Shown here piece by piece: positions 34,342 through 43,966 of a stretch of 64,000 nucleotides of DNA (position 1 is its first letter; the number at the start of each line of letters is the position of its first letter). Below the pieces are notes generated by a model. It searched no databases. It worked only from the letters and a program-made list of their open reading frames with translations, and was not told the origin of the DNA. The position numbers and the translations under genes are program-made. Source of the DNA: Hymenobacter perfusus. GTDB lineage: Bacteria; Bacteroidota; Bacteroidia; Cytophagales; Hymenobacteraceae. Location: contig NZ_RWIU01000005.1 in NCBI RefSeq assembly GCF_003944765.1, positions 124,001 through 188,000 of the forward strand, read 5' to 3'.

Positions 34342-34554
34342 GTGTTCCAACTGGTCCGGGCTGTCGTATTTTCCTTGCCAGGGCTGTACCAGGGCATGAT
34401 TCTAACTGGCTGGCCCCGGCTCGCATGCCGCGCCTGTTTGGCTACGACGGGGCAACTACAGGCGGCAACCGTTTTTCCATCACTTATGCCGGCCGCCGCC
34501 GTATAACAGGCTTCGGGCGGCACTCAGTCGGTCGGGTTTATGCAGTAGCACAGT

Positions 34555-34863
34555 ATGCCTAAAAAATCATTTTCCGAACTCATCAACAGTCCCGGCATGC
34601 CCGTTTTGGTCGATTTTTACGCCGATTGGTGCGGACCCTGCAAAACGATGGCGCCCATTCTGGAGCAGGTAGCCGGCCAGCACCAGGGTAAGCTCAAAGT
34701 CATCAAGATTGATGTAGATAAACACCAGGGCGTGGCTCAGCAGTTTCGGGTACAGAGCATCCCCACGCTGATTCTGTTTCATAAAGGCCAGCCGGTGTGG
34801 CGGCAGGCGGGCGTGGTGTCGGCGGCGCAAATCGGGCAGGTAGTGCAGGGCGCGAACGGATAG
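34555..34863 (+). CDS. Thioredoxin
   Basis: 102 residues. Active site WCGPC at 25-29, the cis-Pro in QSIPTLILF, and FYADWCGPCKTMAPILEQ in the usual position. Cytoplasmic (no signal peptide). It would reduce disulfides of cytoplasmic proteins with thioredoxin reductase. The gap before it (34342-34554) shows no other gene. Confidence 0.93.
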   Translation: MPKKSFSELINSPGMPVLVDFYADWCGPCKTMAPILEQVAGQHQGKLKVIKIDVDKHQGVAQQFRVQSIPTLILFHKGQPVWRQAGVVSAAQIGQVVQGANG

Positions 34864-34921
34864 CCGGCGCGGGCGGCACGGCAAACTTCCGGACCGGGCC
34901 GCCGGTTGAGAGCGTGGCACG

Positions 34922-34929
34922 TACCTTTG
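34922..34929 (+). promoter_or_regulatory. -7 box TACCTTTG before the TonB receptor
   Basis: A perfect TAnnTTTG element 22 bases before the start, implying a very short leader of about 16 nt. No good -33 element is seen. Confidence 0.45.
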
Positions 34930-34951
34930 CTGCTCACGCAACTTGCTCTGA

Positions 34952-37318
34952 ATGACGCTCCGGCTCACTGGTTTACTACTTTTTGGGGCGCTGGGCGCAG
35001 GCGTGTCCCACTCGGTGCAGGCGCAGGTGCGCCATACCCTTACCGGCATCATCCGGGCCGCCGATGATGGTGCCCCGCTTCCCGGCGCTACCGTAGCCGT
35101 GCCGGCCCTGGGCCTGGGGGCCACCACCGATGCCAACGGGGCTTACTCGCTCACGCTGCCGGCCGGCCGCCACCAGCTGGTCGTTTCCTTTATCGGGTAC
35201 GCCTCCCAGACCCGCGACGTGAACCTGACCCGCGACCAGCGCCTGAACGTGCCATTGGCCACGGCCGGCAACGAGCTGGGCGAAGTGGTGATTGAGGGTA
35301 CTGGCACCCTGGAGCAGAAGCTGCGCACGCCCCAGATGAGCGTGGAGCGCCTTACGGCGAAGGAGGCCAAGCTGCTGCCCGCGTTGTTCGGGGAAGTGGA
35401 TATTCTCAAAACGCTCCAGCTCAAGCCCGGCGTACAGAACGGCGGCGAGGGCACCTCCGGCCTGTTCGTGCGCGGCGGCTCCTCCGACCAGAACTTGGTG
35501 CTGGTAGATGATGCGCTGGTATACAATCCCAGCCACTTGTTCGGGCTGTTTTCGGTGTTCAACCCCGATGCCGTGCAGTCGGTAGATTTGTACAAGGGCG
35601 GCTTTCCGGCGCAGTACGGCGGGCGGCTTTCGTCGGTGATTGACGTGAGGATGCGCGAGGGCAACCGCGAAAAGCTGGGCGTGAGCGGCGGGCTGGGCCT
35701 GATTTCGTCGCGCCTGACGGTGGAGGGGCCGCTGGGCAAGCGGGCGGGCAAGGAGCCGGCCAAAGGCTCGTTTTTGGTGTCGGGCCGGCGCACGTACTTC
35801 GACATTTTTACGCGCCAGATCAACAAGCTCAGCGAAGACAATCCCGACTACAACCCCATCCCCGACTACTACTTCTACGACTTCAACGCCAAGGCCAACT
35901 ACACGCTCGGCCCCAAGGACCAGGTTTTTCTGAGCGGCTACTATGGGCGCGACCAGTTCGGCTTCAACTCCCAGGGCGGCTTTAACTTCGGATTTTCCTG
36001 GGGCAACTCGGTGGCGGCGGCGCGCTGGAACCACGTGTTCAACTCGCGGCTGTACCTAAATACCACCGCCTCGTTTACCGATTACCAGTACCAGGTTTCC
36101 AACAAGCTCGACCAGTTCAGCTTCAATCTGGGTTCCAACATCCGCGACTACTCGCTCCGCACCGACCTCGACTACGCGCCCAATGAGCGGCACGCGCTGA
36201 AGCTCGGCATCCAGGCCACCCACCACGATTTTGGGGTGGGCCGCCTCCAGGCCGGCTCCGGCGACGGCAGCCTCAACATTGGCTCCACGGTAGGCTACAC
36301 CGGCGTGGAAGGCGCTTTGTACGCCTCCGATAACTTCCGGCCCTCCGATAAGTGGCAGCTGGAATACGGCCTGCGCCTGACGGGTTTCCGCAGCGGCAAC
36401 CAAGGCTACGTGGGCCTGGAGCCCCGGGGCGCGGCCCGCTACTCCCTCTCGCCGGTAACCTCCCTGAAGGCCAGCTACGCCCTCATGTACCAGTACGTAC
36501 ACCTGGTCACGAACTCCGGGGCTACTTTGCCTACCGATATCTGGTACCCGTCGAGGCTGTCGGTGAAGCCGCAACGCTCGCAACAAGTGGCGGCGGGCGT
36601 GAGCTTTCTGCTGGGCGAGGGCAAGTACCTGCTCAGCAATGAGGTGTACTACAAATGGTCGCAGAACCAAGTCGATTTCAAGGATGGCGCGCAGCTGTTC
36701 GTGAATCCCGACCTCGATTCGGAATTCCTGTTTGGCAAGGGCTGGGCCTACGGCAACGAGGTGTATCTGGAGAAGAAAACCGGCCGCACTACCGGCTGGA
36801 TCGGCTATACCCTGAGCTGGAGCAAGCGGCAGTTTCTGCCCCAGCGCGGCACCAGCGGCATCAACAACGGCCGCGTGTTCTTCCCCAACTACGACCGACG
36901 CCACAACCTGACGGTGGTGGTGCTGCACCAGCTCACGGAGCGCCTGAACCTGACAGGCTCGTTCGTGTACACCACCGGCAACGCCACCACCCTGCCCGCC
37001 GGCCGCTTTGCAGTGCAGGACATCTACGGCGAAAACCTGACAGCCGTGCCCATCTACCCCGACCGTAACTCCTACCGCCTGGCCGCCTACAACCGCCTCG
37101 ATCTGGGCCTGGTCTGGAAGATGAAGCCGACCAACTGGTTCCCCGAGTCGGACCTGACCTTTAGCGTGTACAACGCCTACAACCGCCGCAACCCCTATTT
37201 CGTGTACTTCGACCAGGTTCGGGCAGGCGGCGAGGATACGCCCGTGACGAGCTTCCGGGCGCGGCAGGTGTCACTGTTTCCGGTGATTCCGTCGGTTACC
37301 TACAACTTCAAATTCTAG
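34952..37318 (+). CDS. TonB-dependent receptor with carboxypeptidase-regulatory domain
   Basis: 788 residues. Signal peptide to about 26 (VSHSVQAQ), then a CarboxypepD_reg-like domain (LTGIIRAADDGAPLPGATVAV, about 29-110), the plug domain (LFVRGGSSDQNLVLVDDALV, about 160-185) and a C-terminal 22-strand barrel ending in Phe (SVTYNFKF). It imports an unknown ligand across the outer membrane using TonB energy. It overlaps or touches the DUF4249 lipoprotein downstream (stop at 37316-37318), a pairing repeatedly seen in Bacteroidota. The companion is not SusD, so a non-glycan ligand is plausible. Confidence 0.92.
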   Translation: MTLRLTGLLLFGALGAGVSHSVQAQVRHTLTGIIRAADDGAPLPGATVAVPALGLGATTDANGAYSLTLPAGRHQLVVSFIGYASQTRDVNLTRDQRLNVPLATAGNELGEVVIEGTGTLEQKLRTPQMSVERLTAKEAKLLPALFGEVDILKTLQLKPGVQNGGEGTSGLFVRGGSSDQNLVLVDDALVYNPSHLFGLFSVFNPDAVQSVDLYKGGFPAQYGGRLSSVIDVRMREGNREKLGVSGGLGLISSRLTVEGPLGKRAGKEPAKGSFLVSGRRTYFDIFTRQINKLSEDNPDYNPIPDYYFYDFNAKANYTLGPKDQVFLSGYYGRDQFGFNSQGGFNFGFSWGNSVAAARWNHVFNSRLYLNTTASFTDYQYQVSNKLDQFSFNLGSNIRDYSLRTDLDYAPNERHALKLGIQATHHDFGVGRLQAGSGDGSLNIGSTVGYTGVEGALYASDNFRPSDKWQLEYGLRLTGFRSGNQGYVGLEPRGAARYSLSPVTSLKASYALMYQYVHLVTNSGATLPTDIWYPSRLSVKPQRSQQVAAGVSFLLGEGKYLLSNEVYYKWSQNQVDFKDGAQLFVNPDLDSEFLFGKGWAYGNEVYLEKKTGRTTGWIGYTLSWSKRQFLPQRGTSGINNGRVFFPNYDRRHNLTVVVLHQLTERLNLTGSFVYTTGNATTLPAGRFAVQDIYGENLTAVPIYPDRNSYRLAAYNRLDLGLVWKMKPTNWFPESDLTFSVYNAYNRRNPYFVYFDQVRAGGEDTPVTSFRARQVSLFPVIPSVTYNFKF

Positions 37319-37323
37319 TGCTG

Positions 37324-38166
37324 ATGGCTATCAACCGGCTTTCTTTTTTCCGCCGCCTGAGCTGGCTGCTGCTGCTGGCCCCGCTGGCCAGTTGCGACCT
37401 GGAGCAGGACATCGACGTGGACCTGCCGGCGCTGCCGGCCCAGCTGGCCGTGGAGTGCTACCTCGAAAACGGGGAGATTCCGCGCCTGACCGTGACGGAA
37501 ACCGTGCCCTACCTGGCCTCGCCCGAGCCAGTGGTGCCCACCGACGTAACCGTGCGCCTCACGCTGGCCAATGGCCAGACCGAAACGCTGCGGTTTTTCC
37601 CCGGCATCAACCCAGTAACGCGCAAGGCCTACACCCACACCGGCACTCGCCGTCTGGCGGCCCGGCCCGGCGACACGTTTCGGCTGGAAGTAACCGACAC
37701 CAAGGGCCGCCGCGTAACGGGTACGGCCACCATGCCCGCCCGCGTGCCCATCGATACGCTCGAATACAAGTTCAACGACCTGCCACCCGAACGCCGCGAA
37801 GCCTACGTGCTGACCCGCTTCCAGGACCCGGTGGGCGTGGGCAACAGCTACCTCCTGCAAATTCACCGCGACAGTATTTCGGACGAGGCGGAGGTGGACT
37901 ACGACGTGGAGGACCGTCTCAACGACGGCACCCGCTTTGCGCTGGGCACCAGCTTCCGCTTCGACCCCGGCGACACGCTGCTGGTCACGCTCTACCACAT
38001 TGATAGGCCGTTCTTTCTGTTCCGGCAGTCTGTGCAGGATGCGCGCAACGCCAACGGCAACCCGTTTTCGCAGCCCTCCAGCATCAAAAGTACCGTGGAA
38101 GGCGGCGTGGGCGTATTCACCGTGCTGAGCTACGACCGAAAGCAGCTCATCATTCCACAACCCTGA
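37324..38166 (+). CDS. DUF4249 lipoprotein paired with the TonB receptor
   Basis: 280 residues from ATG 37324; a GTG at 37318 would add two residues and overlap the receptor stop. The lipobox ASC puts the lipidated Cys at 24. The rest is beta-rich with VECYLENGEIPRLTVTETVPY and LRLEVTDTKGRRVTG-like strands, the DUF4249 pattern. These proteins follow TonB receptors as SusC is followed by SusD and probably act as surface lids or ligand-binding partners; that role is inference. A strong terminator follows. Confidence 0.88.
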   Translation: MAINRLSFFRRLSWLLLLAPLASCDLEQDIDVDLPALPAQLAVECYLENGEIPRLTVTETVPYLASPEPVVPTDVTVRLTLANGQTETLRFFPGINPVTRKAYTHTGTRRLAARPGDTFRLEVTDTKGRRVTGTATMPARVPIDTLEYKFNDLPPERREAYVLTRFQDPVGVGNSYLLQIHRDSISDEAEVDYDVEDRLNDGTRFALGTSFRFDPGDTLLVTLYHIDRPFFLFRQSVQDARNANGNPFSQPSSIKSTVEGGVGVFTVLSYDRKQLIIPQP

Positions 38167-38180
38167 TTTTTGCCACTGCG

Positions 38181-38235
38181 CATCAAAACAAACAGCGCCG
38201 CTCCGGTATCCGGGGCGGCGCTGTTTGTTTTGATG
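38181..38235. terminator. Strong bidirectional terminator
   Basis: 26-base arms (38181-38206 and 38210-38235) with one mismatch and a 3-nt loop, GC core and A/T-rich outer ends, between convergent genes. Confidence 0.9.
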
Positions 38236-38267
38236 GCTGGTCCTGACAGCACACTGGGTACGCTGGG

Positions 38268-38297
38268 TGTAGAGACGCGACACTTCGCGTCTCTACA
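38268..38297. repeat. Short palindromic element, family C
   Basis: TGTAGAGACGCGA and its exact inverse flank a 4-base loop. The same TGTAGAGACGC motif recurs at 60250-60394. Confidence 0.85.
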
Positions 38298-38310
38298 TCT
38301 TTCCGCTGGC

Positions 38311-39132
38311 TTACAGCTTTTCCAGCACCCGGCGCAGTAGGGCAGTCAGGCGGGGTTCGGCTACGGCGGCGGTGCGCAGGATGTCGGCAATGTCTACTTT
38401 CTTGAGCTTGCCGGGGGCGCAGAGGTCAGTGATGACCGAAACGGCCAGCACCGGCAGCCCCATATGCACGGCGGCAATTACTTCCGGTACCGTGCTCATG
38501 CCCACCGCATCGGCCCCGATGGTGCGCAGGTAGCGATACTCGGCGGGAGTTTCCAGCATGGGGCCGGGCAGGGAGGCGTACACGCCCCGGCGCAGGTACT
38601 GGTCCAAGCCCAGGTCCCGAGCCGCCTCTTCGGCCAAGGCCAGCAGGCTCAGCGGGTAGGGCTCCATCATGTCGGGAAAGCGCGGGCCCAGCTCGTCCAG
38701 GTTCTGGCCGATGAGCGGGTTGGTGGGCTGCAGGTTGATGTGGTCTTCCAGCAGCATCAGGTCAGAGTAGTCGTAGTCGGGGTTGAGGCCGCCGCTGGCG
38801 TTGCTCACGAACAGGCGCTCAATGCCCAGCAGCTTCATCACCCGCACCGGAAACACCACCTGCTCCATGGTGTAGCCCTCATAGTAGTGGAAACGGCCGC
38901 GCATCACTAGGACACGTTTGCCAGCCAGCGTCCCGGCCAGCAGCTCGCCGGCGTGGCTTTCCACCGTAGAAATCGGGAAGTGCGGAATGTCGGCGTAGCT
39001 GAAGCGGTGCAGCACCTCCACGTCGTTCACCAAAGCCCCCAGGCCGGTGCCCAGAATAATGCCCGCCTGGGGCTGAAACCCTTGCAGAGTATGACGGAGG
39101 TAGGTGGCGGCTTCCTGAAGTTGGTGCATCAT
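38311..39132 (-). CDS. Purine-nucleoside phosphorylase
   Basis: 273 residues. Trimeric PNP signatures: GIILGTGLGAL (phosphate loop), ESHAGELLAG, RGRFHYYEGY, NASGGLNPDY and GADAVGMSTVPEV with the purine-binding Glu and Asn positions nearby. It splits inosine or guanosine into base and ribose-1-phosphate for purine salvage in the cytoplasm. Single gene, convergent with the DUF4249 gene across a terminator and a repeat. Confidence 0.95.
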   Translation of the reverse strand: MMHQLQEAATYLRHTLQGFQPQAGIILGTGLGALVNDVEVLHRFSYADIPHFPISTVESHAGELLAGTLAGKRVLVMRGRFHYYEGYTMEQVVFPVRVMKLLGIERLFVSNASGGLNPDYDYSDLMLLEDHINLQPTNPLIGQNLDELGPRFPDMMEPYPLSLLALAEEAARDLGLDQYLRRGVYASLPGPMLETPAEYRYLRTIGADAVGMSTVPEVIAAVHMGLPVLAVSVITDLCAPGKLKKVDIADILRTAAVAEPRLTALLRRVLEKL

Positions 39133-39185
39133 GCGTGGTCAGTTTTCGGTGGTTGGTGATTTTCGGAGCGGAAAGGTCAAAAAAA

Positions 39186-39290
39186 CTGTCATCCTGAGCA
39201 GCGCGAATGACCTTACCGCAACCAAACAACGGCCGTTTCCACGACTTGTTCAATTGGGATAAGGTCCTTCGTGCTGCTTAGGATGACAGA
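39186..39290. repeat. Palindromic element related to family A
   Basis: Arms CTGTCATCCTGAGCAGCGCG... (39186 onward) and ...GTGCTGCTTAGGATGACAG (to 39289) are inverted imperfect copies. It fills the gap between sppA and the phosphorylase gene. Confidence 0.75.
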
Positions 39291-39308
39291 CAGCTGCTTA
39301 TCAGGCGC

Positions 39309-41066
39309 TTACTGCACGTTCACCTCGAAGGGCAGCCGCATCTGGGCACCTTTCATTTCGGAGAGCTTCTTGTACTGCTGGTACATCGGGTACATCGGGC
39401 CCATTTCGTCCTTCACCATGCGCAGCTTGGCTTCCTCGTTAAAGGAGCTGAACAGGTTTTCGGCGAAGGACTTCTGGCGCGGCAGCTTCTGGATGCGGTA
39501 GTCGCCTTCCTTGAGGTCAGCGCGGCGGGCGGCAATGCGCAGGGCATCATCCATGGAGCCGAGCACGTCCACGAGGCCACGGGCCTTGGCTTCGGTGCCC
39601 GACCACACCCGGCCCGAGGCCAGACGGCGCAGACGCTCTACCGGCATTTTGCGGCCCTGGGCGGCTTTGGTGGTGAAGTCGGCGTAGATGCGGTTGATTT
39701 CGTTCTGGAACTGCTGCTGCTCGAAGGGCGAGAGGGCGCGGGTGATGGTGGGGAAGTCGGAGAACTTGCCGGTGGTCACGCGGTCCGTGGTGATGCCGAT
39801 TTTGTCGCGCAGGAAGGGTTCGATGTTCGGCAGCACCCCAAACACCCCGATGGAGCCGGTGATGGTGGTCGGGTGGGCCACAATCGTGTCGCAGCCCATG
39901 GCAATGAAGTAGCCGCCCGAAGCCGCCACGTCCGACATGCTGGCAATGATGGGCTTCACCTTCTTGGTGAGCATCACCTCGCGGTAAATGATATCGGAAG
40001 CCAGCGAGGAGCCGCCGGGCGAGTTGATGCGCAGCACCACGGCCTTCACGTTCTTATCGAGGCGGGCCTTGCGGATGGCTTCGGCGAAGCGGGTGCTGCC
40101 GATGCTCTCGTTGCCGCCCTTGCCCGTCACGATGTCGCCATCGGCGTACACCACGGCAATGCGGTTGCCGCTGGTGCTGCCCTCTTCGTCGTCCGACTTG
40201 CTGTAATCCGACAGGCTGATGAGGCTCAGCTTCTCGTCCTTCTCCACGCCCAGCTTGCCCTTGATGTAATCGGTGGCCTGGTCGTAGTAGCCCAGATCGG
40301 TTACCAGGCCGAGGCGCTTGGCGTCGTCGGCGTTGTGTACCAGCATCGAGTCGGAAATGACTTTGAGGCGGGCCGGCGTAATTTTGCGGGCGGCGGCCAC
40401 TTCGGCCAGCATCGAGTTGTTGAGCGAGTTCAGGAACGAGGACGTCTGCAGGCGTGCCGAGTCGGACATGCTGGTGCGGAAGTAAGGCTCCACGGCGCTC
40501 TTGAACGAGCCCACGCGGAAAATCTGCGCCTGTACCCCGAGCTTATCGAACAGGTTTTTGTAGTACATCGTCTCCGACGACAGCCCGTTGAATTCCAGCG
40601 TACCCTGGGGATTCAGGTACAGCTTATCAGCCACCGAGGCCAGGTAATAGCTTTTTTCCGACTGCGCATCGGTGTAGCTCACGATGAACTTGCCGGCTTT
40701 CCTGAACTGCACCAGTTCATAGCGCACTTCCTCCAGCGAGGCCATGCCGCCCTGCACCAGCTCTAGGTTCAGGAAAATGCCTTTGATGTCGCCGTCTTTG
40801 GCAGCCCGGCGGATGGTGGCTTTCAGCTCATCCAGCCCGATGCTGCTGCTCTGCCCGCCCGTGAAGCCCGACAGCGGATTGGTAAACTCCCGCTCGCCGA
40901 TGGGCTTATCCAGCGTCAGCTCCAGCACCGAGTTGCTGGCCACGGTTACTTCTTTATCGGAGGAAGCGGCGGCGGCAATGATGGCCACCAGCAGCACCAC
41001 GCCTATCAGGGCAAATAGTACGAGGCCGGTAAAACTAGCCAGCACGTACTTGAAAAATTGTCTCAT
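39309..41066 (-). CDS. sppA: Signal peptide peptidase SppA (67-kDa type)
   Basis: 585 residues with an N-terminal membrane anchor (about 7-31) and two S49 protease-like repeats, the double-domain E. coli-type form. The general-base Lys lies in SYTDAQSEKSYYLASVADK of the first half. The nucleophile Ser lies in SDVAASGGYFIAMGCDTIV of the second half, followed by TITGSIGVFG. It degrades cleaved signal peptides in the inner membrane. A perfect -7 box lies 27 bases upstream of the start. Confidence 0.95.
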   Translation of the reverse strand: MRQFFKYVLASFTGLVLFALIGVVLLVAIIAAAASSDKEVTVASNSVLELTLDKPIGEREFTNPLSGFTGGQSSSIGLDELKATIRRAAKDGDIKGIFLNLELVQGGMASLEEVRYELVQFRKAGKFIVSYTDAQSEKSYYLASVADKLYLNPQGTLEFNGLSSETMYYKNLFDKLGVQAQIFRVGSFKSAVEPYFRTSMSDSARLQTSSFLNSLNNSMLAEVAAARKITPARLKVISDSMLVHNADDAKRLGLVTDLGYYDQATDYIKGKLGVEKDEKLSLISLSDYSKSDDEEGSTSGNRIAVVYADGDIVTGKGGNESIGSTRFAEAIRKARLDKNVKAVVLRINSPGGSSLASDIIYREVMLTKKVKPIIASMSDVAASGGYFIAMGCDTIVAHPTTITGSIGVFGVLPNIEPFLRDKIGITTDRVTTGKFSDFPTITRALSPFEQQQFQNEINRIYADFTTKAAQGRKMPVERLRRLASGRVWSGTEAKARGLVDVLGSMDDALRIAARRADLKEGDYRIQKLPRQKSFAENLFSSFNEEAKLRMVKDEMGPMYPMYQQYKKLSEMKGAQMRLPFEVNVQ

Positions 41067-41092
41067 CGAAGTATCAGATTAGTTCTTGCAAA

Positions 41093-41100
41093 CAAAAGTA
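41093..41100 (-). promoter_or_regulatory. -7 box TACTTTTG for sppA
   Basis: On the minus strand this is an exact TAnnTTTG 27 bases before the sppA ATG. No clear -33 box. Confidence 0.4.
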
Positions 41101-41176
41101 GCCGCTTTCCGACCCCGCCGCCGGGTATTCAACCAACGGCCCGGTTTGGGGCGGCAACGGACCAGTGTGTAGGGTT

Positions 41177-41400
41177 GGAGGGTGCGGGGGTGAGAGGGTA
41201 GGAGTTGTTATTGCGAGGCAGAGCCGAAGCAATCCTTCCTCTTCGGCGTGTACAGCTTCGACCTATTCCCAAGCCTCTGATGTCAGAACTAAGCATCGTA
41301 AGCTTACTACTTCCCAGGGTTGGGAGCTGCGAAAAGGAAGAACTGCTTCGGCTCTGCCTCGCAATAACAACTCCTACCCTCCTACCCCCACACCCTCCTA
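41177..41400. repeat. Long palindromic element, family B
   Basis: About 224 bases with inverted arms of roughly 75 and 68 bases. The arms include GGGTAGGAGTTGTTATTGCG and GGCAGAGCCGAAGCAATC on the left and their complements on the right. The centre (about 41253-41330) is unique. It occupies nearly all the 342-base gap between sppA and rarA; no gene is seen there. Confidence 0.85.
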
Positions 41401-41408
41401 CCCTATCC

Positions 41409-42743
41409 TTAGTACCCGTACTTCTCGCCCCACAGCTGGCGCAGGCGTTCCTGGGCTTTGCTTTCGGCGGGGTTGTGGCCGGGGTGGTAGAACACGGTGC
41501 CGCTGAGGGCATCGGGCAGAAACTCCTGGTAGGCGAAGTTGCCGGGGTAGTCGTGGGAATATTGGTACTGGCTGCCGTAGCCCAGTTCGGCCATGAGTTT
41601 GGTGGGGGCGTTGCGCAGCGGAATGGGCACGGGCTGCACGCCCTGCTGGCGCACCAGCGCCCGCGCCGCCCGAATAGCCTTATAGCTGGCGTTGCTCTTG
41701 GGCGAAGTGGCCAGGTAAACGACCGTCTGGCCCAGAATAATGTCGCCCTCGGGCATGCCAATGACGGCAATGGCCTGGAAGCAGCTTTGGGCCAGAATCA
41801 AGGCATTGGGGTTGGCCAAGCCGACGTCTTCACTGGCCAGAATGAGCAGGCGGCGGGCAATGAACTTAGCGTCCTCGCCGCCCTCCAGCATCACGGCCAA
41901 GTAGTAGAGCGCCGCGTTGGGGTCGGAGCCGCGGATGCTCTTGATGAAGGCCGAGATGACGTCGTAGTGCATTTCACCGCCTTTGTCGTAGCGCGCCAGG
42001 TGCTGCTGGGCCAGCTGCTGCACGCCCTCGTCGGTGATGATGATTTCGCCGGTTTTCGAGTCGGGGCGGGTGGCTTCCACCACAATTTCGAGCAGGTTAA
42101 GCAGCTTGCGCGCGTCGCCGCCCGAAATGGTGAGCAGGGCGCCGTACTCCTGCATCCGCACGTTTTTCTGCTTCAGTTGCTCGTCGTGGGCCAGCGCGTT
42201 GTTCACGATGCCGGTCAGGATATCCTTGCCGAGCGACTCCAGCACATACACCTGCGCCCGGCTCAATACGGCCGGAATCACCTCGAACGAGGGGTTTTCG
42301 GTGGTAGCCCCAATGAGCGTGACCACGCCCTGCTCCACCGCGCCCAATAGCGCGTCCTGCTGGCTTTTGCTGAAGCGGTGGATTTCATCAATGAACAGCA
42401 CGGTACCGCGCTGCTTTTTGGCCCGCTCAATTACCTCGCGCACGTCCTTCACGCCGGCATTCACGGCGCTGAGCGAGGCGAAAGGCTTGCCCAGCTCCTG
42501 GGCAAGCAGGTTGGCCAGGGTGGTTTTGCCCACGCCGGGCGGCCCCCACAGAATCAGGCTGGGCAGGCGGCCGGCATTGAGGTAGCGGCGCAGCACGCCC
42601 TCGGGGCCGATGAGGTGCTGCTGGCCGGCGTAGTCAGCCAGGGTTTGGGGGCGCATGCGCTCAGCCAGGGGCGCACCGGGACGCGGCGTGTACGGCTGCG
42701 GGGCAGGCGCAGGGTCAGAATCGAAAAGGGAGCCGGTAGACAT
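41409..42743 (-). CDS. rarA: Replication-associated recombination protein A (RarA/MgsA AAA+ ATPase)
   Basis: 444 residues from ATG 42743 (MSTGSLFDSDPAP). AAA+ motifs: Walker A GPPGVGKTTL, Walker B LFIDEIHRFSKSQQD, sensor GATTENPSFEV and the arginine-finger region AVLSRAQVY. The C-terminal tetramerisation domain has DPNAALYYLAVMLEGGED. RarA acts at stalled forks and on single-stranded DNA ends. The gene is divergent from the transporter gene, and its N-terminus was set by homology over an in-frame ATG 40 codons upstream. Confidence 0.95.
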   Translation of the reverse strand: MSTGSLFDSDPAPAPQPYTPRPGAPLAERMRPQTLADYAGQQHLIGPEGVLRRYLNAGRLPSLILWGPPGVGKTTLANLLAQELGKPFASLSAVNAGVKDVREVIERAKKQRGTVLFIDEIHRFSKSQQDALLGAVEQGVVTLIGATTENPSFEVIPAVLSRAQVYVLESLGKDILTGIVNNALAHDEQLKQKNVRMQEYGALLTISGGDARKLLNLLEIVVEATRPDSKTGEIIITDEGVQQLAQQHLARYDKGGEMHYDVISAFIKSIRGSDPNAALYYLAVMLEGGEDAKFIARRLLILASEDVGLANPNALILAQSCFQAIAVIGMPEGDIILGQTVVYLATSPKSNASYKAIRAARALVRQQGVQPVPIPLRNAPTKLMAELGYGSQYQYSHDYPGNFAYQEFLPDALSGTVFYHPGHNPAESKAQERLRQLWGEKYGY

Positions 42744-42862
42744 GAAAGAAGCAGAGGTGGCGCGAACCAGCGGTTCGCGGGTGGGTGGCCCGGGCCGGAT
42801 ATTTTGCCGGGGGCCTTCGCTATACGCGCACAACAAAGTTCGCGCTGCTACCTTCGTTTCCA

Positions 42863-43792
42863 ATGAAGAATTCCGTGAAGGTGCATAGCGCCCTGTTTAT
42901 CGTGGCCCTGATTTACGCCGCCAACTACAGCATCTCCAAAGACGTGATGCCGCGCTACATGGGTCCGTTTGCGCTGGTGCTGCTGCGCATTGTGGGCGCG
43001 ACGGTGTTTTTCGGCATTGTAAGCCGGCTGGTAGCCCCGCAGGACCGCATCATCGGGCGCGCCGATAATCTGCGGGCCATAGCCTGCGGTATCCTGGGCA
43101 TCGGGCTGAACCAGTTGCTGTTCTTCTCCGGCCTCAACCTCACCTCCCCCATCAACGCTTCCCTCATCCAGACCATTGCTCCGGTGGTGACGGTGCTGGC
43201 CTCAGTGGTACTGCTGGGTGAGCGGCTGTCGGGGGCTCGTTTGGCGGGCATCGGGCTGGCGGGTGTGGGCGCGGCCAGTATCATTCTGAGCCGGGGGCCG
43301 GTGGCAGCCGGCGGGCAGGACGGGCTGCTGGGCAATGTGTTCATTCTGCTCAACGCCACGGCATTTGGCATTTACTTGGTGCTGGTGATGCCGCTGATGC
43401 GCAAGTATCACCCGTTTACGGTGCTGGCCCGCATCTTTCTGGTGGGCGCGTTTCTGGCGGTGCCGGCCGGCTGGCAGCAAATCCAGCAGCCCGACTACGC
43501 CAGTTTCCCGCCCGGCATCTGGGCGGCCATTGCCTACATGGTCATCTGCCTTACCATTCTGGCCTACCTGCTCAACAACTGGGCTCTGAAATACGCCTCG
43601 CCCTCATTATTGGGCGCGTACATTTACCTGCAACCCGCACTGGCTGTGGGCATTGCCGTAGCGCTAGGTAAGGATACGCTCACGCTCACCAAGGGCCTGC
43701 AGGCGCTGCTTATTTTCGCCGGTGTATTCCTGGTTAGTCAGAAGCCAAAAGCCGCCCCGCAGCCGGTGCCTCTGGAGCCAGTACAGGACTAG
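42863..43792 (+). CDS. EamA-type drug/metabolite transporter
   Basis: 309 residues from ATG 42863 (MKNSVKVHSALF). Ten transmembrane helices arranged as two EamA repeats (about 10-145 and 160-295), each with a conserved Gly/Pro-rich helix such as GLNLTSPINASLIQTIAPV. DMT-family inner-membrane exporter or uptake carrier; substrate unknown. Divergent from rarA with 119 bases between starts; a TACCTTCG near 42848 is a near match to the -7 box. Confidence 0.9.
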   Translation: MKNSVKVHSALFIVALIYAANYSISKDVMPRYMGPFALVLLRIVGATVFFGIVSRLVAPQDRIIGRADNLRAIACGILGIGLNQLLFFSGLNLTSPINASLIQTIAPVVTVLASVVLLGERLSGARLAGIGLAGVGAASIILSRGPVAAGGQDGLLGNVFILLNATAFGIYLVLVMPLMRKYHPFTVLARIFLVGAFLAVPAGWQQIQQPDYASFPPGIWAAIAYMVICLTILAYLLNNWALKYASPSLLGAYIYLQPALAVGIAVALGKDTLTLTKGLQALLIFAGVFLVSQKPKAAPQPVPLEPVQD

Positions 43793-43793
43793 C

Positions 43794-43930
43794 GGCCGAT
43801 GTTCCCAGGGCTGAAGCCCTGGGCTACGCAGCGTTTCAGATACCCCGCTGACCAGCCCCCAAACCATCTCTGGACGCGGCCCAATAACCCGCTGCATAGC
43901 CCAGGACTTCAGTCCTGGGACCATCGGGCC
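43794..43930. repeat. Palindromic element, family D
   Basis: Outer arms (43794-43833 and 43890-43930) are inverted. Each contains its own small palindrome, CCCAGGGCTGAAGCCCTGGG on the left and CCCAGGACTTCAGTCCTGGG on the right. It lies between the transporter and dinB and forms part of the dinB leader. Confidence 0.85.
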
Positions 43931-43966
43931 GCCCTGCCGACCTTTAAGGCTGCTTCCCTCCTCCCC

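Noticed and set aside
43799..43966. N-terminal extension of DinB through the palindromic element
   Set aside because: The extra 56 codons encode only the repeat, and the GTG at 43967 is right before the conserved polymerase start. Unlike argC, a suitable start exists downstream.
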